A stretch of 64,000 nt of DNA, from NCBI RefSeq assembly GCF_042649125.1, contig NZ_JBHRYQ010000001.1:434001-498000 (forward strand), in the 5' to 3' direction. Origin of the DNA: Leadbetterella lacunae (lineage in GTDB: Bacteria; Bacteroidota; Bacteroidia; Cytophagales; Spirosomataceae). Shown here piece by piece: positions 52,001 to 60,784 of this stretch (within the stretch, counting starts at the first letter, position 1; every line of letters begins with the position of its first letter). The position numbers and the translations under genes are program-made. Below the pieces are notes generated by a model. The model saw nothing but the letters and a program-made list of their open reading frames with translations, did no database searches and was not told the DNA's origin.

Positions 52001-52285
52001 TTATTTAAATGAAAAACCATTTTCCGTTAACACTTTCTTAAGTTTCGGAATAGAGCTTTTACCCATTCCGTGGAATTTCAAAACCTCCGTTTCACTGTAT
52101 TTGGCAAGTTGTTCTATTGTATAAATTTCGTGGTTTTCTAATGCTCTTCTTGCTGGTGCCGCTATTATTTTATGGAATGGACTCGGAGCTGAACGTTGTT
52201 TTTCGCAAGTCGGACAAACCGGGCATTCGGAACTTTTATAAAATATGTGCCCGTTCACACAGATTTTTTTATCTCCCATGTTCAT
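52001..52285 (-). CDS. RpoA C-terminal-domain-like helix-hairpin-helix protein
   Basis: 94 aa. Cys-rich N-terminus (CVNGHIFYKSSECPVCPTC, zinc-binding) then IIAAPARRALENHEIYTIEQLAKYSETEVLKFHGMGKSSIPKLKKVLTENG, the HhH fold of the RNA polymerase alpha CTD. Small stand-alone proteins of this type are common in Bacteroidota; probably bind nucleic acid. Confidence 0.75.
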   Translation of the reverse strand: MNMGDKKICVNGHIFYKSSECPVCPTCEKQRSAPSPFHKIIAAPARRALENHEIYTIEQLAKYSETEVLKFHGMGKSSIPKLKKVLTENGFSFK

Positions 52286-52335
52286 TTTAAATATTTAATA
52301 CTTGAATGCCTACCAAGCAATTGACAGTATCGCCT

Positions 52336-52415
52336 GTTCAGAGTCTCCTTCAAGGGAATCTGAACTATACTAATTTTTTAGGTTTATATACTTATCAAAG
52401 TACCCAACGGAGACG
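52336..52415. repeat. REP-like unit, diverged
   Basis: TTCAGAGTCTCCTTCAAGGG and AATCTGAACTATAC form hairpin 1; CCAACGGAGACGTTGCT is a degenerate hairpin 2. Same family as 48004-48270. Confidence 0.55.
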
Positions 52416-52458
52416 TTGCTTAGGTATGAAAGAACTCTTACTTAGTATTATTTGAGGC

Positions 52459-52830
52459 TTATTTTTCTTGAGCTATTAATTTGTGGTAATACACATAAGA
52501 CACAGCCAATATACCGAATACCACCATCGGGAAGAAGGTTTGTCCATTTATGCCGTCAACGGCTCCATGACTGATAGTGGCAAAAATAAAGTCAAAAGCA
52601 AAACCTGCATACGCCCATTCTTTTACGCGTTTGGGTATTTGGGGAATCACCAAAGCCAAAACGCCTAAAATCTTGAAGACTACCAAGGCTGTGCCGAAAT
52701 ACTCGGGGTAACCCAAGTGTCGGATACCTTCTTTGGCCAGCTCGGTTTGTGAAGTCAAGGCCGGCATTACCCCTTCAAACAAAGCGATAATGGTGGTGGC
52801 GGTCCAATATATGATTTTATCTTTTTTCAT
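52459..52830 (-). CDS. DoxX-like membrane protein
   Basis: 123 aa, four helices: IIYWTATTIIALFEGVMPAL, GTALVVFKILGVLALVIPQIP, VKEWAYAGFAFDFIFATISHGAV. Paralogue of 3393-3776. Directly downstream of an SRPBCC gene (4 bp), a pairing often seen in Bacteroidota. Confidence 0.8.
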   Translation of the reverse strand: MKKDKIIYWTATTIIALFEGVMPALTSQTELAKEGIRHLGYPEYFGTALVVFKILGVLALVIPQIPKRVKEWAYAGFAFDFIFATISHGAVDGINGQTFFPMVVFGILAVSYVYYHKLIAQEK

Positions 52831-52834
52831 TTGT

Positions 52835-53248
52835 TCAATTGTTTTCCGTGTAAGATTTGAAATTGTTTAATATCGCTTGCCAGCCATTTCTTTGGAGTTC
52901 GATTGAGTTTTCGTCTTCTGGGTCAAAGGTAACCACTACTTCTGTTTGGTCTCTCAAATCAGTAAATTCTACCGAGACTGCTCTTCCCCCAAATTCATAA
53001 GAGAAGCTTTTGCCTTCTGCTATTTCGGTATATATGGTCTCGAAATCAAAACCGAAGCTGCCGTCTTTGGCTTCCATTCTTGCTTTGTAGGTGCCACCAA
53101 TACGCATATCGTTTTCGGCACTTGGGCAATGCCAGCTCGGATCCGCAAAGTTCCAATTGACAATGTGGATCGGATTTGTGTAATAATCCCATGTTTTTTT
53201 TGCGTCAGCATTAATGCTCGCTTGTACCGTTATTTTTGAATTGCTCAT
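52835..53248 (-). CDS. SRPBCC (polyketide cyclase/START-like) protein
   Basis: 137 aa: ITVQASINADAKKTWDYYTNPIHIVNWNFADPSWHCPSAENDMRIGGTYKARMEAKDGSFGFDFETIYTEIAEGKSFSYEFGGRAVSVEF. Complete AHSA1-like fold. Forms an operon with the DoxX gene. Confidence 0.8.
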   Translation of the reverse strand: MSNSKITVQASINADAKKTWDYYTNPIHIVNWNFADPSWHCPSAENDMRIGGTYKARMEAKDGSFGFDFETIYTEIAEGKSFSYEFGGRAVSVEFTDLRDQTEVVVTFDPEDENSIELQRNGWQAILNNFKSYTENN

Positions 53249-53466
53249 TATTTTGATTTTTTAAACGCGAATTGAGAATACAAATATGCATTGATTTTTT
53301 AAACTTAAAAACGTCAATAGATATTCTGTAAAATAATCACTTTATTATTGTTTCCAATAATCTCAATTTTATGTATCTAGAAGTCAATTTTTCCTTACTG
53401 ATAAGAGCTCCTCAGCCATTATGAGTTTGATGTTAATTGACCGAAATTTCAAAAGAAATTAATTGT

Positions 53467-54156
53467 TTAAATTTCAAAATACTTTTCCAATTCTATTAAA
53501 GTCTCGTTACTTGTGTTTGCGTCTTTTACTATCCTACCTTCCTCAAGTAGCAATATACGGCTGCAAATTTCGGTTACGTGTTTCAAATCGTGGCTTGAAA
53601 TAATTACAGTTACACCTTCCTTGCTTAGGTCTTTTAACTTAGATTTTAACCAAGATTGAGAACTTGGATCTAGATTAGAAAAAGGCTCGTCGAGTATTAA
53701 AAACTCGGGTTTTGATAGAATAGAAGCTAAAATGCCCACTTTGTTCTTATTTCCAGCAGACAGTTCGCGGATGTATTTTTCTGAAAAAACATTTATGTCA
53801 AAAAAAAGCTTATTTTCTTCTAAAAAACCCAATACATCGGTTTCGTTTATTCCATGTAACCGGCCTATAAATGACAGGTATTCCACTGGGTTTAAAAATG
53901 GTATCAAGAAGCCTTCATTTAAAAAAGACCCGGTATAACTTTTCCATGCATCCGTATCTGAAACTTTAACAGATTTTGAGGTAACAAATCCTGAAGTTGG
54001 GGCTATAAGGTCTAGTATTAAACTCAATAAAGTAGTTTTTCCGGCACCATTATTTCCAACTAAGCCTACTAGCTCATTCTTATTTATTTCGAGTTTTTTA
54101 ATCGAAAGTGCTACTTGGTTTCCGTATCTTTTTTGAATGTCAATTATTTCTATCAT
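53467..54156 (-). CDS. ABC transporter ATP-binding protein
   Basis: 229 aa. Walker A GLVGNNGAGKTTLLS, signature LSAGNKNKVGILASIL, Walker B FLILDEPFSNLDP, H-loop ISSHDLKH. Pairs with the DUF5687 membrane protein 6 bp upstream to form an exporter of unknown substrate. Confidence 0.9.
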   Translation of the reverse strand: MIEIIDIQKRYGNQVALSIKKLEINKNELVGLVGNNGAGKTTLLSLILDLIAPTSGFVTSKSVKVSDTDAWKSYTGSFLNEGFLIPFLNPVEYLSFIGRLHGINETDVLGFLEENKLFFDINVFSEKYIRELSAGNKNKVGILASILSKPEFLILDEPFSNLDPSSQSWLKSKLKDLSKEGVTVIISSHDLKHVTEICSRILLLEEGRIVKDANTSNETLIELEKYFEI

Positions 54157-54162
54157 GTTTTT

Positions 54163-55626
54163 TTATTTTTGTCTGAATCCTAAAGCCATTTTGTATTTTC
54201 GTTTGTTAAAACGTTTCACAATCAATTCTAAGAAGTAGTTATTTAGTGCAATTCCAATTAGTCCAATTAGGGTTATTGTGTAAAAATAATAGGACAAAAT
54301 TCCCAAGTATTGGTGTAAATAATAAATTGAAATTGGGATGCCAATAATAGGAATGATAAGTAAAAAATGGGTGATGTTGGTACCTTGATAGTTCATTACT
54401 TGGCTTCTTCCAAGGTCGATATATGAGGTGTTATTTGTTGAAAAGAAAACCATTAATAACGCAGTGATTCCCACATTATAGCTTAAGAATGCAATATTAT
54501 AGAATACTATTTTATAGCTGATAATTGCAAATGGTAGAATAAGAATAAAACCCAAAGTATTGGCAAATGCCAATAATAAGTATTTTGATTTTAAATAATT
54601 AAAAATGGATACCTTATTTGAAAGATAGCAATCAAAAAAAGAGCTCTCCCACGAAAACAAAAACTGTCCGTAGTTTGTAGAAAAAGAAGCAGTTAAAAAA
54701 AGACTTACCAAAGACATCATCAGATAATTGTCTACTTGCTCTTTTTTAAAAAATATAAACCCATAAATGAAGAAAAAGCCACTAAAAATCAATAAAGAGC
54801 GAGGTCTTTTATTGCGTAAAATTAATTTTAATTCAACTCGGATTAATTGACCTATTTCACCGAAGTTTTCTAAAAAAGATAATCCATTCCCTTTTTTAGT
54901 GGATATTTTCTGAGCGTCTTCAATGTAGGAATGTTTTTTTAAAAAATAGTATGCCAAAATATAGCTGCCCGTAGCCAAAAGCGGTGGAAATAAAGCCCAA
55001 ATCGGTGATGCAGCTAATAAATACACTCCTTTAGCAAAGTATTTAGAAACTGAAATAATCTCCGCAAAATCGAGGTAAAGTAATAGGCCAGCTCCAACAA
55101 TGAAAAGAATGGAAATAGCTGCCTGTTTAGAAAAGTACTTTTTTAGAGTAAAATTCAAAAAGTTATTAGTTGCTATTAAAGACAAAACGGTCGCTAACCA
55201 TAACAAACTAAACTGGACAGTTTGGGTCGGAATAATATTTTTTACATAAAATGGGATTAATAGTAATAAGGCAACTAAATTAAAAAAGCTAAAAATACTT
55301 TTTACGATCTGATAATGTAATAATGTGCTCTTTTTGAAGGGTAGTGTTAGATACGGCTGTATAGATAAAGTCGGAATCTGCTGAAATAAGAACCTTGCGA
55401 TTAGGTCATATAAATAATAGTAAAACAACAGTCGAGTAAATGTTTCTACTAAGTCACAGTTTTTATAAATTTCGGACAGGATTTTATCTGCAAAATAGCT
55501 TATTACAACGAAGTTTAATAGGAGATAAAAACCTAACAAACCCAAAAGTAGGTTTATGAAAATGTTTTTTTGCCAAAAAGTAGATCTAATCTTTTCTAGC
55601 CATTGGTGGACTAATAATTTATACAT
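54163..55626 (-). CDS. DUF5687-family ABC transporter membrane protein
   Basis: 487 aa with about 12 hydrophobic helices. Start LLVHQWLEKIRSTFWQKNIFINLLLGLLGFYLL and QIPTLSIQPYLTLPFKKSTLLHYQIVKSIFS are typical of DUF5687 proteins. Sits immediately before the ATPase gene. The 412 bp to the right (55627-56038) carry no gene, only the promoters of this operon and the SDR gene. Confidence 0.8.
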   Translation of the reverse strand: MYKLLVHQWLEKIRSTFWQKNIFINLLLGLLGFYLLLNFVVISYFADKILSEIYKNCDLVETFTRLLFYYYLYDLIARFLFQQIPTLSIQPYLTLPFKKSTLLHYQIVKSIFSFFNLVALLLLIPFYVKNIIPTQTVQFSLLWLATVLSLIATNNFLNFTLKKYFSKQAAISILFIVGAGLLLYLDFAEIISVSKYFAKGVYLLAASPIWALFPPLLATGSYILAYYFLKKHSYIEDAQKISTKKGNGLSFLENFGEIGQLIRVELKLILRNKRPRSLLIFSGFFFIYGFIFFKKEQVDNYLMMSLVSLFLTASFSTNYGQFLFSWESSFFDCYLSNKVSIFNYLKSKYLLLAFANTLGFILILPFAIISYKIVFYNIAFLSYNVGITALLMVFFSTNNTSYIDLGRSQVMNYQGTNITHFLLIIPIIGIPISIYYLHQYLGILSYYFYTITLIGLIGIALNNYFLELIVKRFNKRKYKMALGFRQK

Positions 55627-56038
55627 ATGGCTGTGCTTTAAAAGTAAGTTTATTTGTTTATTTCTTACCTTATAATAAGGTTTTAATGCCTTTAAATCAA
55701 AGAATTAAAAGGTTGTCTACATAAAAAAAGTCGAACAAATATATATTCTGGGTTTGTTATTTACAAAAGTTAAATTGTATTTCTAAAATATCTCTATGCT
55801 TATTTAAAATTCGGTATTTTTAATATTTGATACCATATCTATTTGATGTGTGGATCTGAAAGTCTTCCATTTTAGACTTAAATTAAAATGATTTAAATTT
55901 TAGTAAAATGAATGGAAATATCACTTTTTAATGACTTAACAGCTTTATTTGACAATAATTAGGTGCAGGTCTTCAATTCTTATGGTAATTTCACAAAATA
56001 TATTTCATTTTCGGAAATAAGAATTCAACAAAACAAAA

Positions 56039-56875
56039 ATGAGTAAAGAAAAAAAAGTTTGGTTTATTACGGGTGTATCATCAGGCTTAGGTAAGCAACT
56101 GGCCAACGAAGTTTTAGCACAAGGACAAATTGTGGTGGGGACTTTTAGAAAACAAGACCAAGTAGAGGCATTTAACAATGAAAACCCAGGTAATTCTTTT
56201 GGGGTACTTATAGATGTGGCTTCTACTGCAATGATAATTGAGGGAGTAAAAACTGTCATAGAGAAATTTGGAAAAATCGACGTGCTGGTAAACAATGCCG
56301 GTTACGGGGTTATGGGAAGTGTTGAAGAGATATCGGACGAAGAAGTAAGAAGACAATTTGAGGTGAATGTTTTTGGGGTTTTGACTACCATCAGAGAAGT
56401 ATTGCCAATGATGCGTAAGCAACGTTCGGGTCATATTATTAACATTACGTCTATTGCGGGTCGCTTAGGCTCACAAGGTTTAGGGATTTACAACGGGTCT
56501 AAATTTGCTTTAGAAGGTATCGGTGAAGCTCTTGCCGCGGAATTGAAGCCTCTAAATATTAAAGTAACCAATGTAGAACCTGGTCCGTTTAGAACCGAGT
56601 GGGCAGGAAGCTCTGCGGCATATGACAATACAAAAATAGAAGATTATGAAAGTACAGTGGGGGAGCGTATAAGAGGCCTTCAGGCTTTAAACGGCAACCA
56701 ACCTGGCGACCCGGCAAAAGCGGCCGATGCGATATATAAATTAGCGAACTTAGAAGAAGCACCGGTTCATTTGCCGTTAGGTAAAATAGCCTATGATGTT
56801 TTCGGAAAAGTAAACAATGGCCTAATAGAAGAGTTAGCCAAATTTGAACATATCGGTAAAGAATGTGATTTTTGA
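56039..56875 (+). CDS. Short-chain dehydrogenase/reductase (SDR)
   Basis: 278 aa. Cofactor motif TGVSSGLGKQLA, NNAGYGVMGS, catalytic Ser in ITSIAGRLGS and YNGSK (YxxxK). Classical SDR with an NADP-type start (FRKQD). Substrate unknown. Monocistronic, followed by a strong terminator. Confidence 0.85.
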   Translation: MSKEKKVWFITGVSSGLGKQLANEVLAQGQIVVGTFRKQDQVEAFNNENPGNSFGVLIDVASTAMIIEGVKTVIEKFGKIDVLVNNAGYGVMGSVEEISDEEVRRQFEVNVFGVLTTIREVLPMMRKQRSGHIINITSIAGRLGSQGLGIYNGSKFALEGIGEALAAELKPLNIKVTNVEPGPFRTEWAGSSAAYDNTKIEDYESTVGERIRGLQALNGNQPGDPAKAADAIYKLANLEEAPVHLPLGKIAYDVFGKVNNGLIEELAKFEHIGKECDF

Positions 56876-56902
56876 TAATTGCTTTAAAAGATTTTTCTAT
56901 AC

Positions 56903-56930
56903 AAAAAACCGCTCGAATGGCGGTTTTTTG
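56903..56930 (+). terminator. Rho-independent terminator of the SDR gene
   Basis: AAAAAACCGC-TCGAAT-GGCGGTTTTTT hairpin with T-run, 27 bp after the SDR stop. Confidence 0.8.
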
Positions 56931-56935
56931 TTTGT

Positions 56936-57075
56936 TCACAGTCTTCTGCAAGGGAGGGAGTGTATTCTTTACTGAAATGTTGTAAATCGGCTCCGCAGAG
57001 TCCCTGACGGAGACTCTGCTAAAGCAAATAAACAACTTCTTCGGCCCGTTCAGAGTCTTCTGTATGGGAGTCTGA
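56936..57075. repeat. REP-like units
   Basis: TTCACAGTCTTCTGCAAGGG (hairpin 1, decayed) then GCAGAGTCCCTGACGGAGAC plus TCTGC (hairpin 2, perfect, 56995-57019), followed by a second half unit GTTCAGAGTCTTCTGTATGG with AGTCTGAAC (57050-57077). Confidence 0.65.
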
Positions 57076-57094
57076 ACTTTACTAAATATTTTGG

Positions 57095-57445
57095 TTAATC
57101 AAGTAATATTTCTGCAGGAATCTTTAAACCTTTGTAGAGAGATTTTATCATTTTAAGGGTGAGCGTTCTTTTTCTATTTAAAATTTCACTCACTCTATTT
57201 TGGCTACCGAGGTATTTTACCATCTCAGTTCTGCTAATACCCATTTGCTCCATTCGAAACTTAATTGCATCAATTGGGTCAGGTGGAGCAATCGGGTAAT
57301 GTTTCATTTCATATGACTCTATTAGGGTTACTAATAAATCTAGTTCATCACCCTCAGCTGTATCTTTTTTAGCTCCCCACAGTTCTTCAACTCTTTTAAT
57401 AGAAGCATTATAATCTTGTTCAGTTTTTATTGGTCTTATATTCAT
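57095..57445 (-). CDS. higA: HigA-type antitoxin (HTH)
   Basis: 116 aa. XRE-like HTH: DAIKFRMEQMGISRTEMVKYLGSQNRVSEILNRKRTLTLKMIKSLYKGLKIPAEILL. Follows the toxin gene with a 2-bp gap, the reversed gene order typical of HigBA. Confidence 0.85.
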   Translation of the reverse strand: MNIRPIKTEQDYNASIKRVEELWGAKKDTAEGDELDLLVTLIESYEMKHYPIAPPDPIDAIKFRMEQMGISRTEMVKYLGSQNRVSEILNRKRTLTLKMIKSLYKGLKIPAEILLD

Positions 57446-57447
57446 GT

Positions 57448-57747
57448 CTATATATTTTTTACGTCAATGTTGTCATATTGTTTATGTGTTCCAATGAATC
57501 GAATGAATATCACTTGAAATTCATAGTCTATTGCTACCACCAACCTATATGTATTGCCTTTAATGTTAAATACAACTCTTCCATCGCCTACAATACTCGC
57601 ATTTTTATACTGCTGTTTTAGTTCGTTGGCATTTTTCCAATTCGATGTTTTAGCGTAATAATACCAAGCTCTTATAGGTATTTCAGAATCAGAATATTCA
57701 GGTTTCTCAAAAAACTCCCTTAAAGTTTTAAATGCGATTATGCTCAT
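57448..57747 (-). CDS. higB: HigB-type toxin
   Basis: 99 aa: FKTLREFFEKPEYSDSEIPIRAWYYYAKTSNWKNANELKQQYKNASIVGDGRVVFNIKGNTYRLVVAIDYEFQVIFIRFIGTHKQYD. HigB/RelE-like mRNA interferase. Chromosomal pair, not within an attC-flanked cassette. Confidence 0.85.
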   Translation of the reverse strand: MSIIAFKTLREFFEKPEYSDSEIPIRAWYYYAKTSNWKNANELKQQYKNASIVGDGRVVFNIKGNTYRLVVAIDYEFQVIFIRFIGTHKQYDNIDVKNI

Positions 57748-57837
57748 GTTACAAATATAAAATAAAATTCACGTAATTCCCAAATTGGGATATAAGATTG
57801 TCTTTTGTTACTCGTTTACAAAACTTCCTTAACCCGT

Positions 57838-58045
57838 TAAGTGTCTCCTGCAATGGGCCCTGAACTTCAATTTTAATGTTGACAAGGTGACTCCACAGAG
57901 TCCCTGACGGAGACTCTGCTAAAGCAAATTAAAAAGTTCTTAGGCAGTTATAGAGTCTTCTATATGGGAGTCTGAATGGGCCCTGAACTTCAATTTTAAT
58001 GTTGACAAGGTGACTCCGCAGAGTCCATGACGAAAACTCTGTTTA
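57838..58045. repeat. Duplicated REP-like units
   Basis: GGGCCCTGAACTTCAATTTT through GACAAGGTGACTCC occurs at 57857 and again at 57974. Each is followed by the hairpin CAGAGTCCCTGACGGAGACT (second copy mutated to CCATGACGAAAACT). A recent local duplication of about 120 bp. Confidence 0.65.
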
Positions 58046-58097
58046 GGTCACATTTATAAAATTTGTCTTAAAAGATTTTTTATATCAAAATTACCCG

Positions 58098-58179
58098 CGG
58101 CCCGGATAGGAGCGGCATCCTTTTGGTGGCTGGCGAAGCCGCTACCAAAAGATATAGCGGATAGCCGGATAAGCCGCCC
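58098..58179. ncRNA. Conserved stem-loop motif of Bacteroidota intergenic regions
   Basis: CCCGGATAGGAGCGGCATCC, then CTTTTGGT...ACCAAAAG stem with an inner GGCT...AGCC hairpin, then ATATAGCGGATAGCCGG. This arrangement recurs between genes in many Bacteroidota genomes; I recall it as a structured element or terminator, but the exact family name is not certain. The rest of 57748-58264 is REP-like repeat and plain AT-rich DNA. Confidence 0.5.
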
Positions 58180-58264
58180 AAAATCTAATTCATTTTGTTT
58201 GTGAGCAAAAATAAACTTACTAATTCTTTCTGAGTTTGACTATTAGGGTTTGGTTTTAATTTAG

Positions 58265-59020
58265 TTAATCTAGATTTTGAAGGGTTATGTTTTTATAGAA
58301 TACTTCTGATCCTTCGGCTTGTAGCAGGATTTTGCCTTTGGTTAGGGGTACCCATGCTTTTTGGGTTTCGTCGTAGGTTTTCATGTCTGTGGCTTCGTTT
58401 ACCAGTATGCCATTTACATAGAATTGGGCGAAATCTCCTTTTACCAGCACTTGTACTTTGTTCCAGCCGTAGTTTTCCCAGCAAAATGACCTCGGGAAGC
58501 GGTTGAAGGTTTCTTGGCTACCGATGGTTTTTAGGGTGCCTTTGGCGTTATAGTTGTGGTGGGTGGTTTCTTCTTTTACGGTGGCACGGGCTTTTACTAG
58601 CCATAAGTCGCCGGTGTCTCCTTGCTGGATTTGGCATTCAACGCCGCCGGGCCAAACCTCTTCTTTTCCGAATATGTGAAACAAAATGCCGGCATCGCGT
58701 ACGTCATTGGCCCTAGGTTGAAATTTCTTTTCGCCCCATTTGTATTCCAAAGTGAGTAGGTAGTTTTCGTAGGCTTGGTCGGTAATCAGTGCTCCGAATG
58801 ATTGGGTACTGTTGGCGGCTTGTTTGGCGTAGGTTCTGATTGCTCCTTTTTCTACTGTAAATAGGGTGCGGTCTGTGCCGTAGTCATTGGCTACTTGGTG
58901 CCAGCCGTCGAGGTTTTTACCGTTAAATAAGCTTATTACGGCTCCGTTTGCAAGGGGAGTTTGTGCCTTGGCAAAGCCAATGCAGGCAATAAACAAAATA
59001 AATGGGATAAGTTTTTTCAT
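58265..59020 (-). CDS. DUF1080 (3-keto-disaccharide hydrolase-like) protein, exported
   Basis: 251 aa from MKKLIPFILFIACIGFAKAQ (signal peptide). The frame is open 8 codons upstream. Concanavalin-like fold of DUF1080: ISLFNGKNLDGWHQVAND, YKWGEKKFQPR...RDAGILFHIFG, WPGGVECQIQQGDTGDLWLV, and KGKILLQAEGSEVFYKNI. Some members hydrolyse 3-keto-glycosides. Confidence 0.85.
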   Translation of the reverse strand: MKKLIPFILFIACIGFAKAQTPLANGAVISLFNGKNLDGWHQVANDYGTDRTLFTVEKGAIRTYAKQAANSTQSFGALITDQAYENYLLTLEYKWGEKKFQPRANDVRDAGILFHIFGKEEVWPGGVECQIQQGDTGDLWLVKARATVKEETTHHNYNAKGTLKTIGSQETFNRFPRSFCWENYGWNKVQVLVKGDFAQFYVNGILVNEATDMKTYDETQKAWVPLTKGKILLQAEGSEVFYKNITLQNLD

Positions 59021-59093
59021 TGCTATAAGTAAGGTTTTGGTCAATTTTAAATAAAAAGTGGGAGGATTGTTTAAGGATTACGCAAAACGGAAA

Positions 59094-59504
59094 TTACCCG
59101 TATGCGATCATCCATTGAACGTCAAATTGGTCTATACACATGCCAAAATACGCACCCCAAAACTGCTGAGCCATGGGCATTTGCACTGTGCCGTTTTCGG
59201 AGAGTTTGACAAATAATTGGTCGGCCTCTTCTTTGGTGGAAGTATTTAGCATTACATGGAAATTATTTCCGAAAGTAGGCCCTCCTGACTTCGCAGGTGT
59301 GTCGCAGCCCAAAATCGACGTATTTTCGTTGATGATTAAAGAGGCATTCATCACGTGGGTTTTGTCGGCTTCGGCATCTGAACCATTGGCTGGGAAGTCG
59401 CCGTAATGAGTAAAGGTGAGGTCGCCTCCACATACGGATTGGTAAAAATTGAATGCTTCGCGGCAGCGGCCATTAAAAACTAAATAAACGCTCAGATTTT
59501 TCAT
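59094..59504 (-). CDS. PhnB/VOC-family protein
   Basis: 136 aa: MKNLSVYLVFNGRCREAFNFYQSVCGGDLTFTHYGDFP...DKTHVMNASLIINENTSILGCDTPA...FHVMLNTSTKEEADQLFVKLSENGTVQMPMAQQFWGAYFGMCIDQFDVQWMI. Standard PhnB-like length. Cytosolic version of the fold seen in cassette 11. Confidence 0.85.
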   Translation of the reverse strand: MKNLSVYLVFNGRCREAFNFYQSVCGGDLTFTHYGDFPANGSDAEADKTHVMNASLIINENTSILGCDTPAKSGGPTFGNNFHVMLNTSTKEEADQLFVKLSENGTVQMPMAQQFWGAYFGMCIDQFDVQWMIAYG

Positions 59505-59884
59505 TTTTGGAAAAGAGTTTACGGTAATCGAATTATTGTTTTAAGGGTTTCTTTGCGATTCAAATAGATTGTTCCGTAATAAAAGTTAACAATTAATTGT
59601 GTTACAATCTATTTAGAAAAATCACACTTTATGAATCCTCGGTAAATGTATCTCGAATTTTGGGCTTTTACAAGTTGAATTTAATCTGTTTTTTTTAGCC
59701 ATATTTTTAAGTTTAAGGCTTTTATGTGAGGACTTTATGGGTTAAAGAATTAGGAAAGTGAATAAGTCGCAATTTGATTTTAGTGTTCTTATTTTTTTCA
59801 AATTTAATTTGTTCTCAAAAAAATATTAGTCTGTGACTTTTTAATCTCAGTTTGAATAAAATTGACGGATTTTTCATAAAAACA
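59505..59884. other. Intergenic, no gene seen
   Basis: AT-rich, no supported ORF. Contains the promoter region of the VOC gene to its left and ends with the fasciclin terminator. Confidence 0.5.
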
Positions 59885-59919
59885 GAAAAAGCATTTCCTT
59901 TGATGGAAATGCTTTTTTT
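59885..59919 (-). terminator. Rho-independent terminator of the fasciclin gene
   Basis: GCATTTCC-TTTGAT-GGAAATGC flanked by A- and T-runs, 16 bp downstream of the fasciclin stop. Confidence 0.75.
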
Positions 59920-59935
59920 GGGTAGTTGGATGTTA

Positions 59936-60442
59936 TTATTTTGGAAGAACCACGCTATCTATAACGTGCACTACTCCGTTGCTACCTTTGAGGTCTGCTG
60001 CTACTACATAAGCAGTATTTCCTGCTTCGTCTGTTAGCATTACCTTGTTGTTATCTAAAGAGGCTGTTAGTTTACCTCCACTTACAGTTGTAACTACCGC
60101 TTTACCGTTTCCTGCTTTTATAGCAGCTACTACTGAGGCAGCGTCTAAATTACCAGCTACTACGTGGTACGTAAGAATTTTAGCTAATTGACCTTTATTT
60201 TCTGGTTTCAATAAAGTAGCAACTGTTCCATTTGGTAGTTTATCAAAAGCAGCATTTGTCGGTGCAAAAACCGTAAAAGGCCCAGCACTCTTTAACGTAG
60301 AGACTAAATCGGCAGCTTTAACCGCCGCTACCAAAGTAGTGTGGTCAGCAGAACCAATCGCAATATCAACCACATCTTTGGTTTGACCATATGAAGTTGA
60401 TGAAATAACAAGTGCAATAAAACCTAAAAATAAATTTTTCAT
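59936..60442 (-). CDS. Fasciclin-domain protein, exported
   Basis: 168 aa. Signal peptide (MKNLFLGFIALVISSTSYGQ). One FAS1 domain: HTTLVAAVKAADLVSTLKSAGPFTVFAPTNAAFDKLPNGTV...LAKILTYHVVAGNLDAASV...NGVVHVIDSVVLPK with both H boxes. Cell-surface adhesion role in the family. The 342 bp to the right (60443-60784) hold no gene. Confidence 0.9.
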   Translation of the reverse strand: MKNLFLGFIALVISSTSYGQTKDVVDIAIGSADHTTLVAAVKAADLVSTLKSAGPFTVFAPTNAAFDKLPNGTVATLLKPENKGQLAKILTYHVVAGNLDAASVVAAIKAGNGKAVVTTVSGGKLTASLDNNKVMLTDEAGNTAYVVAADLKGSNGVVHVIDSVVLPK

Positions 60443-60784
60443 TATTATTTAATTGTTGATTGTAGTTAGAACCTTGCTGAAGGTCAATTGTTTACTTACA
60501 CCGATTTTTTAACACTATTCTAATCTGTTTTTTATATGAAGTTTATAAAGTAATAAAGGGCCAAAAAGAATTTAGCACATACTTAAAAGGGGTTATTTAA
60601 TATTTTATGTGCTTCGATAATAAATTCCTTGATTATCTTAAATCCAATATATGGGCTCTTGAATCAGGCGGATGGTCTGGTTGTGGGCAAGGTGCTATCA
60701 ACTTTAAGGTGAGTACAGTCTATTTTTTTACAAAAAAGAAGCCCCCAAGCGGAGACTCCTTTATATGATTTACTTAACCGTTGT

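Noticed and set aside
57095..57747. HigBA as another cassette
   Set aside because: No AAC...GTT inverted-repeat site or matching core boxes flank the pair.
48004..58045. CRISPR array
   Set aside because: Repeats are irregularly spaced, self-complementary and scattered between genes; no cas genes.
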